NCBI GenBank assembly: GCA_965247475.1
Contig: OZ252016.1
Span: 1,178,001 to 1,242,000 of the forward strand
Source: G965247475 sp965247475
Lineage (GTDB): Bacteria; Chloroflexota; UBA11872
DNA length: 64,000 nt
Direction: 5' to 3'
Notes under the pieces: model-generated
Told to the model about the DNA's origin: nothing
The model's input: the letters and a program-made list of their open reading frames with translations, nothing else
Database searches by the model: none
Part shown: piece after piece, positions 35,548 to 43,662 of the stretch
Position numbering within the stretch: the stretch's first letter is position 1
How the letters are laid out: the number at the start of each line of letters is the position of its first letter
Position numbers and translations under genes: made by a program

Positions 35548-36402
35548 ATGGAGGCGCTCGGAACCGCGCTGACCGTTCTGCTGGCCCTGGTGGCGGCGTT
35601 CGTCGCGGCGATCTGGATCGCGGCCACCATCTGGGCCTACCACGACATCCGGGCACGCACGCAGGACATCTACGTGCAGCTCTTCGCCGCGTTGATGGTG
35701 TTGCTGTTCGGGCCGCTCGGCGCCGTCTTGTATCTGATCCTGCGTCCGCGCGAGACGCTCGACGAGGCCTACCTGCGCGCGCTCCAGGAGGAGTCGTTGC
35801 TGCGTGACTCCGACAGCGTCTCCATCCCACCCGGCGGGCTGGTCGAGAGCAACGGACGAAGTCCCACAATCGGGCGCAATTGCTTCATCGCGCCCGGGGC
35901 GCAACTGATCGGCGATGTGCGCCTCGGGGACGACGTGAGCGTCTGGTACAACACCGTCATTCGCGCCGACATCGCGTCCGTCATCATCGGCCCCGGGACC
36001 AATATTCAGGATGGGTGCGTGCTGCACGTGGACCCCGGCCGACCGTTGCGGATCGGCGCCGACGTCACGCTCGGGCACATGGCGATGGTGCACGCCTGCA
36101 CGATCGAGGACGAGTGCCTGATCGGCATTCAATCGACCGTGCTGAGCGCCGCGCGCATCAGGCGGCATTCGATCGTGGGGGCCGCCGCGCTGGTGCCCGA
36201 GGGCCGCGAGTATCCCGCGCGCGTGCTCGTGGTGGGCGTGCCGGCGAAGCCGATGCGCGAGGTCACGAACGAGGAGATCAAGAGCCTGATCGTCGAACGG
36301 GCCCGCGAGTATCGCCAGCTGGCCGCCGGCGCGATCCGCGATCGGGCGGGCGGCGCGGTCGCGGCGCCGCCGGCCGAGCGGCGGCTCGATCGCGACCGCT
36401 AG
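35548..36402 (+). CDS. membrane-anchored gamma-carbonic-anhydrase-like protein
   Basis: The 284-residue protein has two N-terminal hydrophobic helices (residues 5-30 and 42-66) joined by a polar loop, then an approximately 175-residue left-handed beta-helix. The hexapeptide repeats include GRNCFIAPGAQLIGDVRLGDDVSV as separate turns, and the three zinc-ligand histidines are at 160, 177 and 182 (VLHVD, LGHMAMVHACTI). Gamma-class homologues such as YrdA often lack proven carbonic anhydrase activity. The membrane extension is not part of usual family members. Position behind the aro operon does not clarify the role. Confidence 0.8.
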   Translation: MEALGTALTVLLALVAAFVAAIWIAATIWAYHDIRARTQDIYVQLFAALMVLLFGPLGAVLYLILRPRETLDEAYLRALQEESLLRDSDSVSIPPGGLVESNGRSPTIGRNCFIAPGAQLIGDVRLGDDVSVWYNTVIRADIASVIIGPGTNIQDGCVLHVDPGRPLRIGADVTLGHMAMVHACTIEDECLIGIQSTVLSAARIRRHSIVGAAALVPEGREYPARVLVVGVPAKPMREVTNEEIKSLIVERAREYRQLAAGAIRDRAGGAVAAPPAERRLDRDR

Positions 36403-36415
36403 CGGAATCGGCTCA

Positions 36416-37141
36416 ATGGGCGGCCGCCAGAGCGATGACGGGAGCGCCGGCTACCACGTTCGCATTCGTGACATGGCCAAGGAGCGGCGGCCGCGCGAGC
36501 GCCTGGAACGAGAGGGCCCGGCCGCGCTGAGCGAGGCCGAGCTGCTGGCGATCTTGCTACGCACCGGTTCGCATCGGGGCAGCGCGATCGAACTGGCGCA
36601 GTCGTTGCTGGCCCGATTCGAGACGCTCCGCGCGCTCGCCGATGCGAACGTCGACGAACTGTGCGAGCCGCTCGGCATGGGGCGCGCCAAGGCCACGCAG
36701 ATCAAAGCGGCGCTCGACCTGGCGCGCCGGCTGCAGCTCGAGGGCATCGACGCTCGACCCCAGATCCGCAGCCCCGAGGACGCGGCCCGCATCCTCGCGC
36801 CTCGCATCGCGGCGCTCTCGCACGAGACGCTTCAGGTCCTGCTGCTGGACGCGCGGCACCGCGTCGTCGACGTCACCCAGGTTGCCCAGGGCTCGGTGAA
36901 CACGGTGGGGACGCGGGTCGGCGATCTGTTTCGCGAGGCGGTGCGGCGCAGCTGCACGGCCGTCGTGCTCGGTCACAACCACCCGTCAGGCGACCCGACG
37001 CCGTCCGACCAGGACGCCGAGCTCACCCGGAGCGCCGCAAAGGCCGGTGAGATCCTCGGCGTGGAGGTGCTCGACCATCTGGTGGTCGCGCCGGGTCCGG
37101 GCAACTACGTCAGCCTGCGCGAAGCCGGCATCGAGTGGTGA
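36416..37141 (+). CDS. radC: RadC-family JAB/MPN domain protein
   Basis: A 241-residue RadC. The N-terminal helix-hairpin-helix region includes RPRERLEREGPAALSEAELLAILLRTG. The C-terminal JAMM metalloprotease-like motif is HNHPSGDPTPSDQD near residue 182. RadC was named for a repair phenotype later traced to another gene; homologues are linked to DNA metabolism and mobile elements, with no firmly established activity. The start at 36416 keeps the usual preface VRIRDMAKERRPRE; a shorter version from the ATG at residue 20 is possible. Confidence 0.9.
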   Translation: MGGRQSDDGSAGYHVRIRDMAKERRPRERLEREGPAALSEAELLAILLRTGSHRGSAIELAQSLLARFETLRALADANVDELCEPLGMGRAKATQIKAALDLARRLQLEGIDARPQIRSPEDAARILAPRIAALSHETLQVLLLDARHRVVDVTQVAQGSVNTVGTRVGDLFREAVRRSCTAVVLGHNHPSGDPTPSDQDAELTRSAAKAGEILGVEVLDHLVVAPGPGNYVSLREAGIEW

Positions 37142-37184
37142 GGGTCAGAGGCGCCAGCGGCCACTTCCAGCGGTCGCCGGCCGG

Positions 37185-37589
37185 CTACCAGACGGTCGCT
37201 AGCCTAGGCGAGGCCAAGAGCGCCTCATCTCGGGTCACCACCGGCGCGTCAAGGGCCATCGACTCGGCGGCGATGAGCCGGGCGTGCATCTCGGGAATCT
37301 CCGGGAACCGGTCAAGCAACTCGAGCTGCGCTCTGCCCAGGTCCGACAGCTCGATACCGCCCACGGCGTCGAGCGCACTCAGCAGGTCGGAGGGTGCGAA
37401 GGGTTGCCCGAGCTTTACCGCGAGGAAGTAGAACTCGGCCACGGCGATCGCCGGGACGACGATGGTCGCGTTGCCCGTCTCGGCCAAGCGGAAGACCGCG
37501 GAGGCGGCAGGCGTAAGCCGCTCCGGCGACCGGAGATACCACCACAGGGCGTGGGTGTCGACCACGAACCGAGCCGGACTACCGAGCAC
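37185..37589 (-). CDS. PIN-domain toxin (VapC-like)
   Basis: A 134-residue PIN-domain ribonuclease. The acidic active-site residues are D11 (FVVDTHALWWYL), E52 (AIAVAEFYFL), D114 and D121 (MALDAPVVTRDEALL). Together with the upstream gene it forms a type II toxin-antitoxin module; VapC toxins usually cleave tRNA or rRNA. The start overlaps the antitoxin 3' end by 11 bases, the normal arrangement. It converges on radC with a 43-base gap. Confidence 0.88.
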   Translation of the reverse strand: MLGSPARFVVDTHALWWYLRSPERLTPAASAVFRLAETGNATIVVPAIAVAEFYFLAVKLGQPFAPSDLLSALDAVGGIELSDLGRAQLELLDRFPEIPEMHARLIAAESMALDAPVVTRDEALLASPRLATVW

Positions 37590-37857
37590 GGCGGCGCCGA
37601 GCCCCGGCAGGCGACGGGTCCCGCGGCGCCCATGCTGCCTTGATGTCCAGGAAGTCCTCGTAGCTTGCGTCCGGGAGGTAGGCCAGGGCGCCTCGAAGCG
37701 TCTCGAGCGACGGCCTTCCCTCGGGAGGGCGACGGACGAGCGTTAGCCGGCCGCATGGCTTCCCGCGGCGGGTGATGATCACGTCTTCGCCGTCATCGAG
37801 GTCCCTGAGGATCTCGCTGACCCTGGCCTTGAACTCTCGTATGCCAAGTGTAGTCAT
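37579..37857 (-). CDS. antitoxin of the Phd/YefM type
   Basis: A 92-residue protein from the ATG at 37857 (MTTLGIREFKARVSEIL), preceded by GAAGG eight bases upstream. It shows the Phd/YefM fold signature, with DDGEDVIITRRGKPCGRL in the DNA-binding part. A longer start at 37884 is possible. GTCATGCA occurs twice, at 37853-37860 and 37876-37883, around the start and could be part of an autoregulatory operator, though the repeats include start codons and may be chance. It would neutralise the PIN toxin and repress the pair. Confidence 0.82.
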   Translation of the reverse strand: MTTLGIREFKARVSEILRDLDDGEDVIITRRGKPCGRLTLVRRPPEGRPSLETLRGALAYLPDASYEDFLDIKAAWAPRDPSPAGARRRRAR

Positions 37858-38184
37858 GCACGGTGCCTTCACATGGTCATGCATATGGCAGTTAGTGACT
37901 ACATTTTACTATCTGGTCGGCGAACGACAGGCTAGGGCAATCACGCAGGGGCTTTCAACCGGCCGTTGCAGCCCTCGCCGGTTCCGTGCCTCTTCGACGA
38001 GCGCCCATGGCGGGTCTGAGCGGGCGACCACGACGGTTGCCCCCACGACGGCGCGAACGCGCGATTCGCGAATCGGATGTGGCCGCGATTCGCCGGCAGC
38101 TCGAGGCTCCGGCGCGCGAGCGATAGCCCCAGCCCCGAGACTGCGGTGTACGCTTCGGCACGCCCGCGAGCTCGAGAGCCAACC
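37858..38184. other. 327-base gap between divergent antitoxin and lysA genes
   Basis: The left end has a short AT-rich stretch near 37890-37912 that on the minus strand contains TAAAAT, a possible -10 for the toxin-antitoxin pair. The rest is GC-rich. I see no convincing gene, terminator or riboswitch. The region should contain the lysA promoter, but no clear hexamer pair was found. Confidence 0.4.
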
Positions 38185-39522
38185 GTGACAAACCGCGCCC
38201 AGCAGTCGATGGACGCCGATCTCTCCGGCGGTGCGTTCCCGCTCGGGGCTGCGCGGGATCAGCGCGGCGTTCTGGTGCTCGGCGGGTTGGCCGTGGACGA
38301 GCTTGCCAGCGAGTTCGGCACGCCGCTCTACATCTATGACGAAGCGACCATCCGCGCCCAGTGCCGCGGCTACGCCGGCGCGCTGGCGCACGCCTATCCC
38401 AACTCGCTGGCGCTCTACGCGGCCAAGGCCTACACCGACCCGGAGTTCGTTCGGGTCGTGGCCGACGAGGGCCTGGGCCTGGACGCGGTGTCGTCGGGCG
38501 AGGTGCGTGTGGCGCAGGCCGCCGGAATGCCCATGGACCGGATCGTCCTGCACGGCAACAACAAGCTCCCGACCGAGATCGATCTCGCACTGGAGGCCGG
38601 CGTCGGGCGAATCGTGGCCGACAGCCGCGACGAGCTCTCCCGCATCGAGCAAAGCGCGGCCGACCGGGGTGTGACCGCGGCCGTGATGCTGCGGCTCACG
38701 CCTGGAATCGAAGCGCATACGCACGACTACATCCGCACCGGCGCGCTGGACAGCAAGTTCGGCATCGCGATCGAGACCGGCGCGGCCGAAGCGGCCGTGG
38801 CCCAGGCCATGGCCTCGCCGCACGTCGATCTGGTCGGGCTGCACGCGCACATCGGCTCGCAGATCTTCGATGTCGAGCCCTTCGAGGACACTGTCGATCT
38901 GGTGCTGGACTTCGCCGATCAAATGACCGCCAAGCACGGCCTGGACCTGCGCGACTTCAGCCCCGGCGGGGGCTACGGCGTGCGCTACACGGCCGCCGAC
39001 GATCCGCCCGCGCTGGCGGACATCATCGAATCGATCACGCGGCCGCTGCGCCGCCGCCGCTACTCGGCGCCGCCGCGCCTGCTGATCGAGCCCGGCCGGT
39101 CGATCGCGGCGCGCGCCGGAGTGGCGCTCTATCGAGTCGGGACGATCAAGCGGATCACGGGCGTGCGCACCTACGTCTCGGTTGACGGCGGCATGGCCGA
39201 CAACATCCGGCCGGCCCTGTACGGCGCGAAGTACGACGCCGTGATCGCGGGGCGGATCGCGGACGGGCCCGGCCGCACGGTGACGATCGCGGGCCGGTAC
39301 TGCGAGTCGGGCGACGTGCTGATCCGGGACATCGACTTGCCGGAGGCGCGCCTGGGCGACTTGATCGCCGTCCCGGCGTCGGGCGCGTACAACCTCAGCA
39401 TGGCCAGCAACTACAACATGGTCGGCCGCCCGGCCGTGGTGATGGTGCGCGACGGGCACGCGCGCCTGACGCGCCGGCGCGAGTCGGACGCCGATCTGCT
39501 GCGGGTCTTTCCGACCGCCTGA
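38185..39522 (+). CDS. lysA: diaminopimelate decarboxylase
   Basis: LysA is a PLP enzyme that decarboxylates meso-diaminopimelate to L-lysine. The 445-residue protein has the PLP lysine at about 81 (LYAAKAYTDPEF). It also shows LHGNNKLPTEIDLALE, GLHAHIGSQIFD, FSPGGGYGVRY (phosphate loop), IEPGRSIAARAG, and GRYCESGDVL with the active-site cysteine. I chose the GTG at 38185, preceded by GAGAG; an ATG at 38209 is an alternative, and the frame before 38185 lacks homology. The convergent Rieske gene ends 12 bases away. Confidence 0.93.
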   Translation: MTNRAQQSMDADLSGGAFPLGAARDQRGVLVLGGLAVDELASEFGTPLYIYDEATIRAQCRGYAGALAHAYPNSLALYAAKAYTDPEFVRVVADEGLGLDAVSSGEVRVAQAAGMPMDRIVLHGNNKLPTEIDLALEAGVGRIVADSRDELSRIEQSAADRGVTAAVMLRLTPGIEAHTHDYIRTGALDSKFGIAIETGAAEAAVAQAMASPHVDLVGLHAHIGSQIFDVEPFEDTVDLVLDFADQMTAKHGLDLRDFSPGGGYGVRYTAADDPPALADIIESITRPLRRRRYSAPPRLLIEPGRSIAARAGVALYRVGTIKRITGVRTYVSVDGGMADNIRPALYGAKYDAVIAGRIADGPGRTVTIAGRYCESGDVLIRDIDLPEARLGDLIAVPASGAYNLSMASNYNMVGRPAVVMVRDGHARLTRRRESDADLLRVFPTA

Positions 39523-39534
39523 CCGCCGCCCGGA

Positions 39535-40032
39535 CTACACGATCAGCAGCTGCGACGAGTCAAAGCGGTCCCGGCGAATCGCGTGCGGTTCGCCGGTCCG
39601 CACCACCAGCTCGCCGTCCCGCAATCGCATTGGGAATAGGTCCATCGCCCGCTCGGCGGGGCCGACGACTCGCTCGCCCCGGAGGGTGAAGCGCGAGAAG
39701 TGGCACTTGCACTCGAACGCGCCGCGCCGCGGCGGCGGGATCGGGCAGTCCATGTGCGGACAGCGCTCGTAGAGCGCCAGAAACCCGGCCTCGAGCCGCA
39801 CCACGTAGAACCGCCCATCCGGCCAGTAGCGAACCTCCCCCACCCGGTAATCGTTCGGCCGCCCGGCGCGAACCTCGCCGCCGAAGCCGCCGGACGCCGG
39901 CAGCGGATTCGTCAGCCGCCAGCCGACAATCCCACCCACGGCCGCGATGAGAAGCGCCGCCGGCACGGCGAAGGCGCGCCGAAGCAATCCGCGCCGCGGC
40001 ACCGCACCGGGCATTTCTGGCTTCAGGTCCAC
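39535..40032 (-). CDS. membrane-anchored Rieske [2Fe-2S] protein
   Basis: A 165-residue protein with a basic N-terminus and one membrane segment (residues 20-40, FAVPAALLIAAVGGIVGW), followed by a Rieske domain. C91 and H93 (CPHMDC) and C108 and H111 (CKCH) would bind the cluster. C96 and C110 could form the stabilising disulfide of high-potential Rieske proteins. It probably faces outside and transfers electrons. No cytochrome b gene is adjacent, so membership of a bc complex is uncertain. Confidence 0.85.
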   Translation of the reverse strand: MDLKPEMPGAVPRRGLLRRAFAVPAALLIAAVGGIVGWRLTNPLPASGGFGGEVRAGRPNDYRVGEVRYWPDGRFYVVRLEAGFLALYERCPHMDCPIPPPRRGAFECKCHFSRFTLRGERVVGPAERAMDLFPMRLRDGELVVRTGEPHAIRRDRFDSSQLLIV

Positions 40033-40072
40033 CGGGCTCCAGCCGCGCGCGAATCGCCGCGAGCGGCGCGGG

Positions 40073-41104
40073 CTACACGCTGTACGCCGTCCATGTTCCC
40101 AAGCACCCGTGGCCCCGGCGAACGTGCAGCACGCGGTCCCGCGGCTGGGCGATGTACCCCGAAACCGAGTGCATGTGGTTAGCCCCGTGCCGGCAGATCG
40201 CGGCGGGGTCGCCCTGATGGTCCGCCAGAAAGGCCTTCATCGCATCCACGTCGATCGATCCCCAGGCATCGCGCACCAAGCCGTTCATGCGCGCCGCCCG
40301 ATCGAAGCTGTCGGGAAGCAAGGGGTCGTCGCGGACGGCCAGCTCGGACGTCGCGCAGTGGTTGGCGTGAATGCGCTGATCCGCGGCCCGGTCCTCGAAT
40401 TCCACCACCGCGCCGGGCGCGATCTCGATGTCGGCGATGGCGCCGTCACCGTCCGCGATCACCATGTTCGCCGCCGAGCAGGCCGGGTGCGTGCGAAACA
40501 GGCGCACGACGCCATCGACATCTGACTGCTCCAGCGCCACGCGCTTGAGCGGATAGTGCGGAACGCCCGGTCCGGTGGGCATGCCGTACAAGGCGTTGGC
40601 GAAGTGCGCGACGCCGCGGTCGTTCAGGCCGGAGTACCCCAGCTGCCCGGCGAACGTGAACATGAGCGCGGCGGGCCGTCCGTCATTCGGCCGGACCCGG
40701 AGCAGGATCGCGACGTCCGCATACTCGGGCTCGAGGTCCTGGTTCTGACCGATCAGCGTGCGGCCGTCGCTGGTCGCGGATCCCCGAACCGCAAAGGCCG
40801 TGCATCCGCCGTCCCGAACATTGGCGGCCTCGGCACGCGCCTGGCACAGCACCGCCTCCTCGAAGGAGATGCAGGCGCCGTCGGCCAGGCCCCGGATCTC
40901 ATCGATCAGACCCGCGCTCGCCGCCTGGATCGCCGGGAGAAAGCGCATGGCATTCGCCGTGAGGGCCTCGCGCCCGAGGCCGCTGAGCTTCTCGATCCAT
41001 AGCAAATACCGGTGCACCAGCGCGCCGGCCTGCTCGCCGTGCTGCCGACCCAACGCGTACGAATCGCCCCGAACCTCGATCAGCGGGAACGCGTGAGCGG
41101 TCAT
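40073..41104 (-). CDS. peptidase C45 family acyltransferase/hydrolase
   Basis: A 343-residue N-terminal nucleophile hydrolase of the C45 (acyl-CoA:6-aminopenicillanic acid acyltransferase-like) family. The probable nucleophile, exposed by self-cleavage, is Cys101 in DGGCTAFAV. LIEVRGDSYALGRQHGEQ at the start, LIGQNQDLEP and HANHCATSEL are family features. Bacterial members mostly have unknown amide substrates; a beta-lactam role is not implied. It stands alone between the Rieske gene and a solute-binding protein. Confidence 0.82.
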   Translation of the reverse strand: MTAHAFPLIEVRGDSYALGRQHGEQAGALVHRYLLWIEKLSGLGREALTANAMRFLPAIQAASAGLIDEIRGLADGACISFEEAVLCQARAEAANVRDGGCTAFAVRGSATSDGRTLIGQNQDLEPEYADVAILLRVRPNDGRPAALMFTFAGQLGYSGLNDRGVAHFANALYGMPTGPGVPHYPLKRVALEQSDVDGVVRLFRTHPACSAANMVIADGDGAIADIEIAPGAVVEFEDRAADQRIHANHCATSELAVRDDPLLPDSFDRAARMNGLVRDAWGSIDVDAMKAFLADHQGDPAAICRHGANHMHSVSGYIAQPRDRVLHVRRGHGCLGTWTAYSV

Positions 41105-41145
41105 CGGCTGCGTTGCGTCACCGAGACCGCCGCGTCACACACATT

Positions 41146-41168
41146 CCCCCGACGTTGAGCGTCGGGGG
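41146..41168 (-). terminator. hairpin downstream of a solute-binding protein gene
   Basis: CCCCCGACG (41146-41154) pairs perfectly with CGTCGGGGG (41160-41168) around a 5-base loop. It lies about 70 bases beyond the binding-protein stop and in front of the C45 gene. No T-tract follows, so termination is inferred only from position. Confidence 0.4.
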
Positions 41169-41183
41169 GCGCAGCCTACCCGT

Positions 41184-41221
41184 CGAGGGGCGCGCGGCCT
41201 ACGTGCGCCGCACGCCCCTCG
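41184..41221 (-). terminator. second, longer hairpin downstream of the same gene
   Basis: CGAGGGGCG (41184-41192) pairs with CGCCCCTCG (41213-41221), and the interior can continue through GCGGC/GCCGC. It starts 17 bases after the stop codon at 41238 on the minus strand. Such a stable GC stem without a T-run may act as an mRNA 3'-end stabiliser or a weak terminator. Confidence 0.45.
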
Positions 41222-41237
41222 AACGCTTCAGATCAGC

Positions 41238-42734
41238 TCAGTCGTAGTAGTTGGACTGCGTGACCGGCTTTGGCTCCCAGTTGAACTTGGCCATCACGTC
41301 GTCGCCGCCTTGCTGGCTCTTGCTGATCGCTTCATCCACGCCCATTTCGCCGTTGAGCATCTGGGCGTTGATGTAGTTCCAGTAGCTGGCGTCACGCCAT
41401 TCCAGCCAGTTCGCCTGCTGGCCGAGCGTGTGGTTGCGCGGCTGCTCCATCGTCCACTTCCACCACTCCATGCCCGCGGGGGGCGCCGCCAGCGTGGCCG
41501 CCTCGTCCAGGGTGTCCCTCCACGGCGGCATGTTGCCGCGGTCGATGCCCACGCGGTCGGACACTTCCTTACCGCACGCGAAGATCATCCAGACCGCGGC
41601 CGCCTCGATCGTGCCAGCCCGTTCCGCCGCGTTGGTGGCGTAGTGGGCCTGGTCGTCGTGCAGCCGCCCGATGCCGTCCGGGTGATCCGGATGTGCAGGC
41701 GCGGGCCCCAGCGACCACGTGAACCGACGGCCAACTTGCGCCACGGAGCCCGACGGCCCGTAGTACATGCTGCCGTTGTGGATGGCCGCCTTTCCGGCCA
41801 CGAACGGGTTGCCGAACTCACCGCGCACTTCCGCCCCGAGCGCCGGCGCGACGTTGACCTTCATCTCGTGCGTGAGATCCCACAGCCACTGCATGGTTTC
41901 GACGAAGGCCGGGTGGTCGTAATTCGAGCGGTCGAACGCTTCCGAGTACCACCAGGGCCAGCCCGCGCTGTAGGCGGTTCCGCCCCAGCTCATCACCCAG
42001 TCCGGGCTCTCCTGCATGCCCCAAACACCCGCGTCTTCGTCGGTCAACTGCTGGGCCATTTCCTCAAGGTCTCGCCACGTGTAGCTCGCGCCGGTCTCGC
42101 TCGGGAACGCCACGCCCGCCGCCTCCAGCATATCCAGGTTGTACGACCATCCGGGCGCGTGCGTCTGGTAGGGCATGCCGTAGAGCCTGTCGCCCCAGTA
42201 CAGAATCGAGCCTTCATACGGGTGATGACCGGGATGGCCCTCCGGGATCAGCCAGTAGTTGTCCATGTCAACGCCTTCCTTGGCGGTGACCTCCGAGATG
42301 TCCGCGTAGCCGCCGTCACGAACCAGCGCCTGGTACGCGCGGCCGGCCATCAGGGCGACCTGCGGACCGCTCCCCGCGGCCAACTCGATCGTCATACGGG
42401 TAATGTCGGTCGCCGGCAGGACATTGACTTGGATGTCAGGACGCACATCCCGGAATCGGCGCAGCGCCCACTGCATCGCCTTCCCGCGCGGCCCAGCCGC
42501 GTGGTCGGTCGAGAATGTGATTCTGTCGCCAGCCGGCTGCGGTGGAGCCGCGGGGGCTGCCGGCACCTCGACCATGACCTCCTTGGTGACGATTTTCTCA
42601 ACCACCACTTCCTGGGTCACGATCTTTTCGACCACCTGGGTCTCGCCGCAGGCCGCCAGCACGGCGGCGCCCGCGACACCAGCCGCGCCCACGCTCGCGC
42701 TGGTCAGAAATGTGCGGCGCGTCAGAACCTGCAT
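41238..42734 (-). CDS. ABC-type solute-binding lipoprotein with charged stalk
   Basis: Read from the ATG at 42734, which has GGGAGG seven bases upstream, the product is 498 residues. It has a Tat-type lipoprotein signal (TRRTFLTSA) with lipobox LAAC and Cys29. A Val/Glu/Lys stalk follows (VVEKIVTQEVVVEKIVTKEV, residues 33-52). The binding domain is family-1-like and rich in Trp: GGTAYSAGWPWWYSEAF, NPFVAGKAAIHNGSMYY and SDRVGIDRGNMPPW. The last two regions are closely similar to the protein at 62077-63714. No permease gene is present, so the transported solute is unknown. Confidence 0.87.
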   Translation of the reverse strand: MQVLTRRTFLTSASVGAAGVAGAAVLAACGETQVVEKIVTQEVVVEKIVTKEVMVEVPAAPAAPPQPAGDRITFSTDHAAGPRGKAMQWALRRFRDVRPDIQVNVLPATDITRMTIELAAGSGPQVALMAGRAYQALVRDGGYADISEVTAKEGVDMDNYWLIPEGHPGHHPYEGSILYWGDRLYGMPYQTHAPGWSYNLDMLEAAGVAFPSETGASYTWRDLEEMAQQLTDEDAGVWGMQESPDWVMSWGGTAYSAGWPWWYSEAFDRSNYDHPAFVETMQWLWDLTHEMKVNVAPALGAEVRGEFGNPFVAGKAAIHNGSMYYGPSGSVAQVGRRFTWSLGPAPAHPDHPDGIGRLHDDQAHYATNAAERAGTIEAAAVWMIFACGKEVSDRVGIDRGNMPPWRDTLDEAATLAAPPAGMEWWKWTMEQPRNHTLGQQANWLEWRDASYWNYINAQMLNGEMGVDEAISKSQQGGDDVMAKFNWEPKPVTQSNYYD

Positions 42735-42909
42735 GCCCAAACCTCCCGGAGGATTCGGTTGCACGAGTGCAACCCGTGCCGAGGCTTCCCCGCGGCACTT
42801 TACCAGCGGTACTTTACCAAGAATTACGTGAGCAGGGCGAGGGACGCGCGTCTCCCAGTGCCGCCTTGTGCTGGAACTTGAACCTGTTAAATCGGAGGCG
42901 CTCGGAACG

Positions 42910-43662
42910 CTACGAGGCCCCGGAGCCGACCCCGGCCGCGTGAAGCGCGTCCGCGTGCGCCGCCCACTCCGCAGCGTCGTCCAACGGCTCCAGCGCGTAC
43001 CCCGGGGCGGCTCTTGCGAGCGCAAGCGCGATCAGATGGTCGGCCAGGTGCGGGTTCTTCGGCAGCACCGAGCCGTGCAGGTAGGTGCCGACCGACGACC
43101 CCGCCACCGCGCCCTCGGTTCCATCCTGCGCGTTGTTGCCGTGGCCGCGCACCACGGCGGCGAGCGGCGCGGCGCCGGCGCCGAGGTAGGTTCGTCCGCC
43201 GTGGTTCTCGAACCCCACCAGGTAGCGGCCGTTCCAGCGACAGACGATATTGCCAATGCAGCGCGCAACGTCAGGCCCGGGGTGCACCGTCGTCGCATCG
43301 AACACGCCGAGCCCGGGCATGACCGAGCCATCGGCGCCCCGGTATTCGCGGGCCATGAGCTGGTAGCCGCCGCAGACCGCGAGCATCGCCGAGCCGTCTC
43401 CCAGATCGCGCAGGAGGGCGTCAGCATTATGTCGAGTAATGCCCTCGCTCGCGAGCTCCTGCTGCCGGTCCTGGCCGCCGCCGATCAGATACAGGTCATA
43501 GCTGCCGCGAACTAGATCGCCCGAGTTGATCCGATCGACGCGCAGGTCGATGCCACGCCATTCGCAGCGGCGTCGGATGCAGGTGACGTTGCCGCGATCG
43601 GCGTACATGTTCATGAGATCCGGGTAGAGGTACGCCAGGCGCAGCGTCGGGCCGTCCATCAT
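42910..43662 (-). CDS. gatD: lipid II isoglutaminyl synthase, glutaminase subunit GatD
   Basis: GatD supplies ammonia from glutamine to MurT, which amidates the D-Glu of lipid II. The product, 250 residues from the ATG at 43662, starts LRLAYLYPDLMNMYADRGN, typical for GatD. It has the nucleophile Cys97 in MLAVCGGYQLM and the catalytic His196 in GTYLHGSVLPKNPHLAD. Its start overlaps the murT stop by four bases, so the subunits are made together. A CobQ/CobB-like cobyric acid role is excluded by the MurT partner. Confidence 0.9.
   Translation of the reverse strand: MMDGPTLRLAYLYPDLMNMYADRGNVTCIRRRCEWRGIDLRVDRINSGDLVRGSYDLYLIGGGQDRQQELASEGITRHNADALLRDLGDGSAMLAVCGGYQLMAREYRGADGSVMPGLGVFDATTVHPGPDVARCIGNIVCRWNGRYLVGFENHGGRTYLGAGAAPLAAVVRGHGNNAQDGTEGAVAGSSVGTYLHGSVLPKNPHLADHLIALALARAAPGYALEPLDDAAEWAAHADALHAAGVGSGAS

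Noticed and set aside
37909..39459. Minus-strand frame of 516 codons opposite lysA
   Set aside because: His/Arg-rich antisense frame; lysA is clear on the plus strand.
41310..42881. Plus-strand frame of 523 codons opposite a binding-protein gene
   Set aside because: Antisense reading of the solute-binding gene, without recognisable domains.
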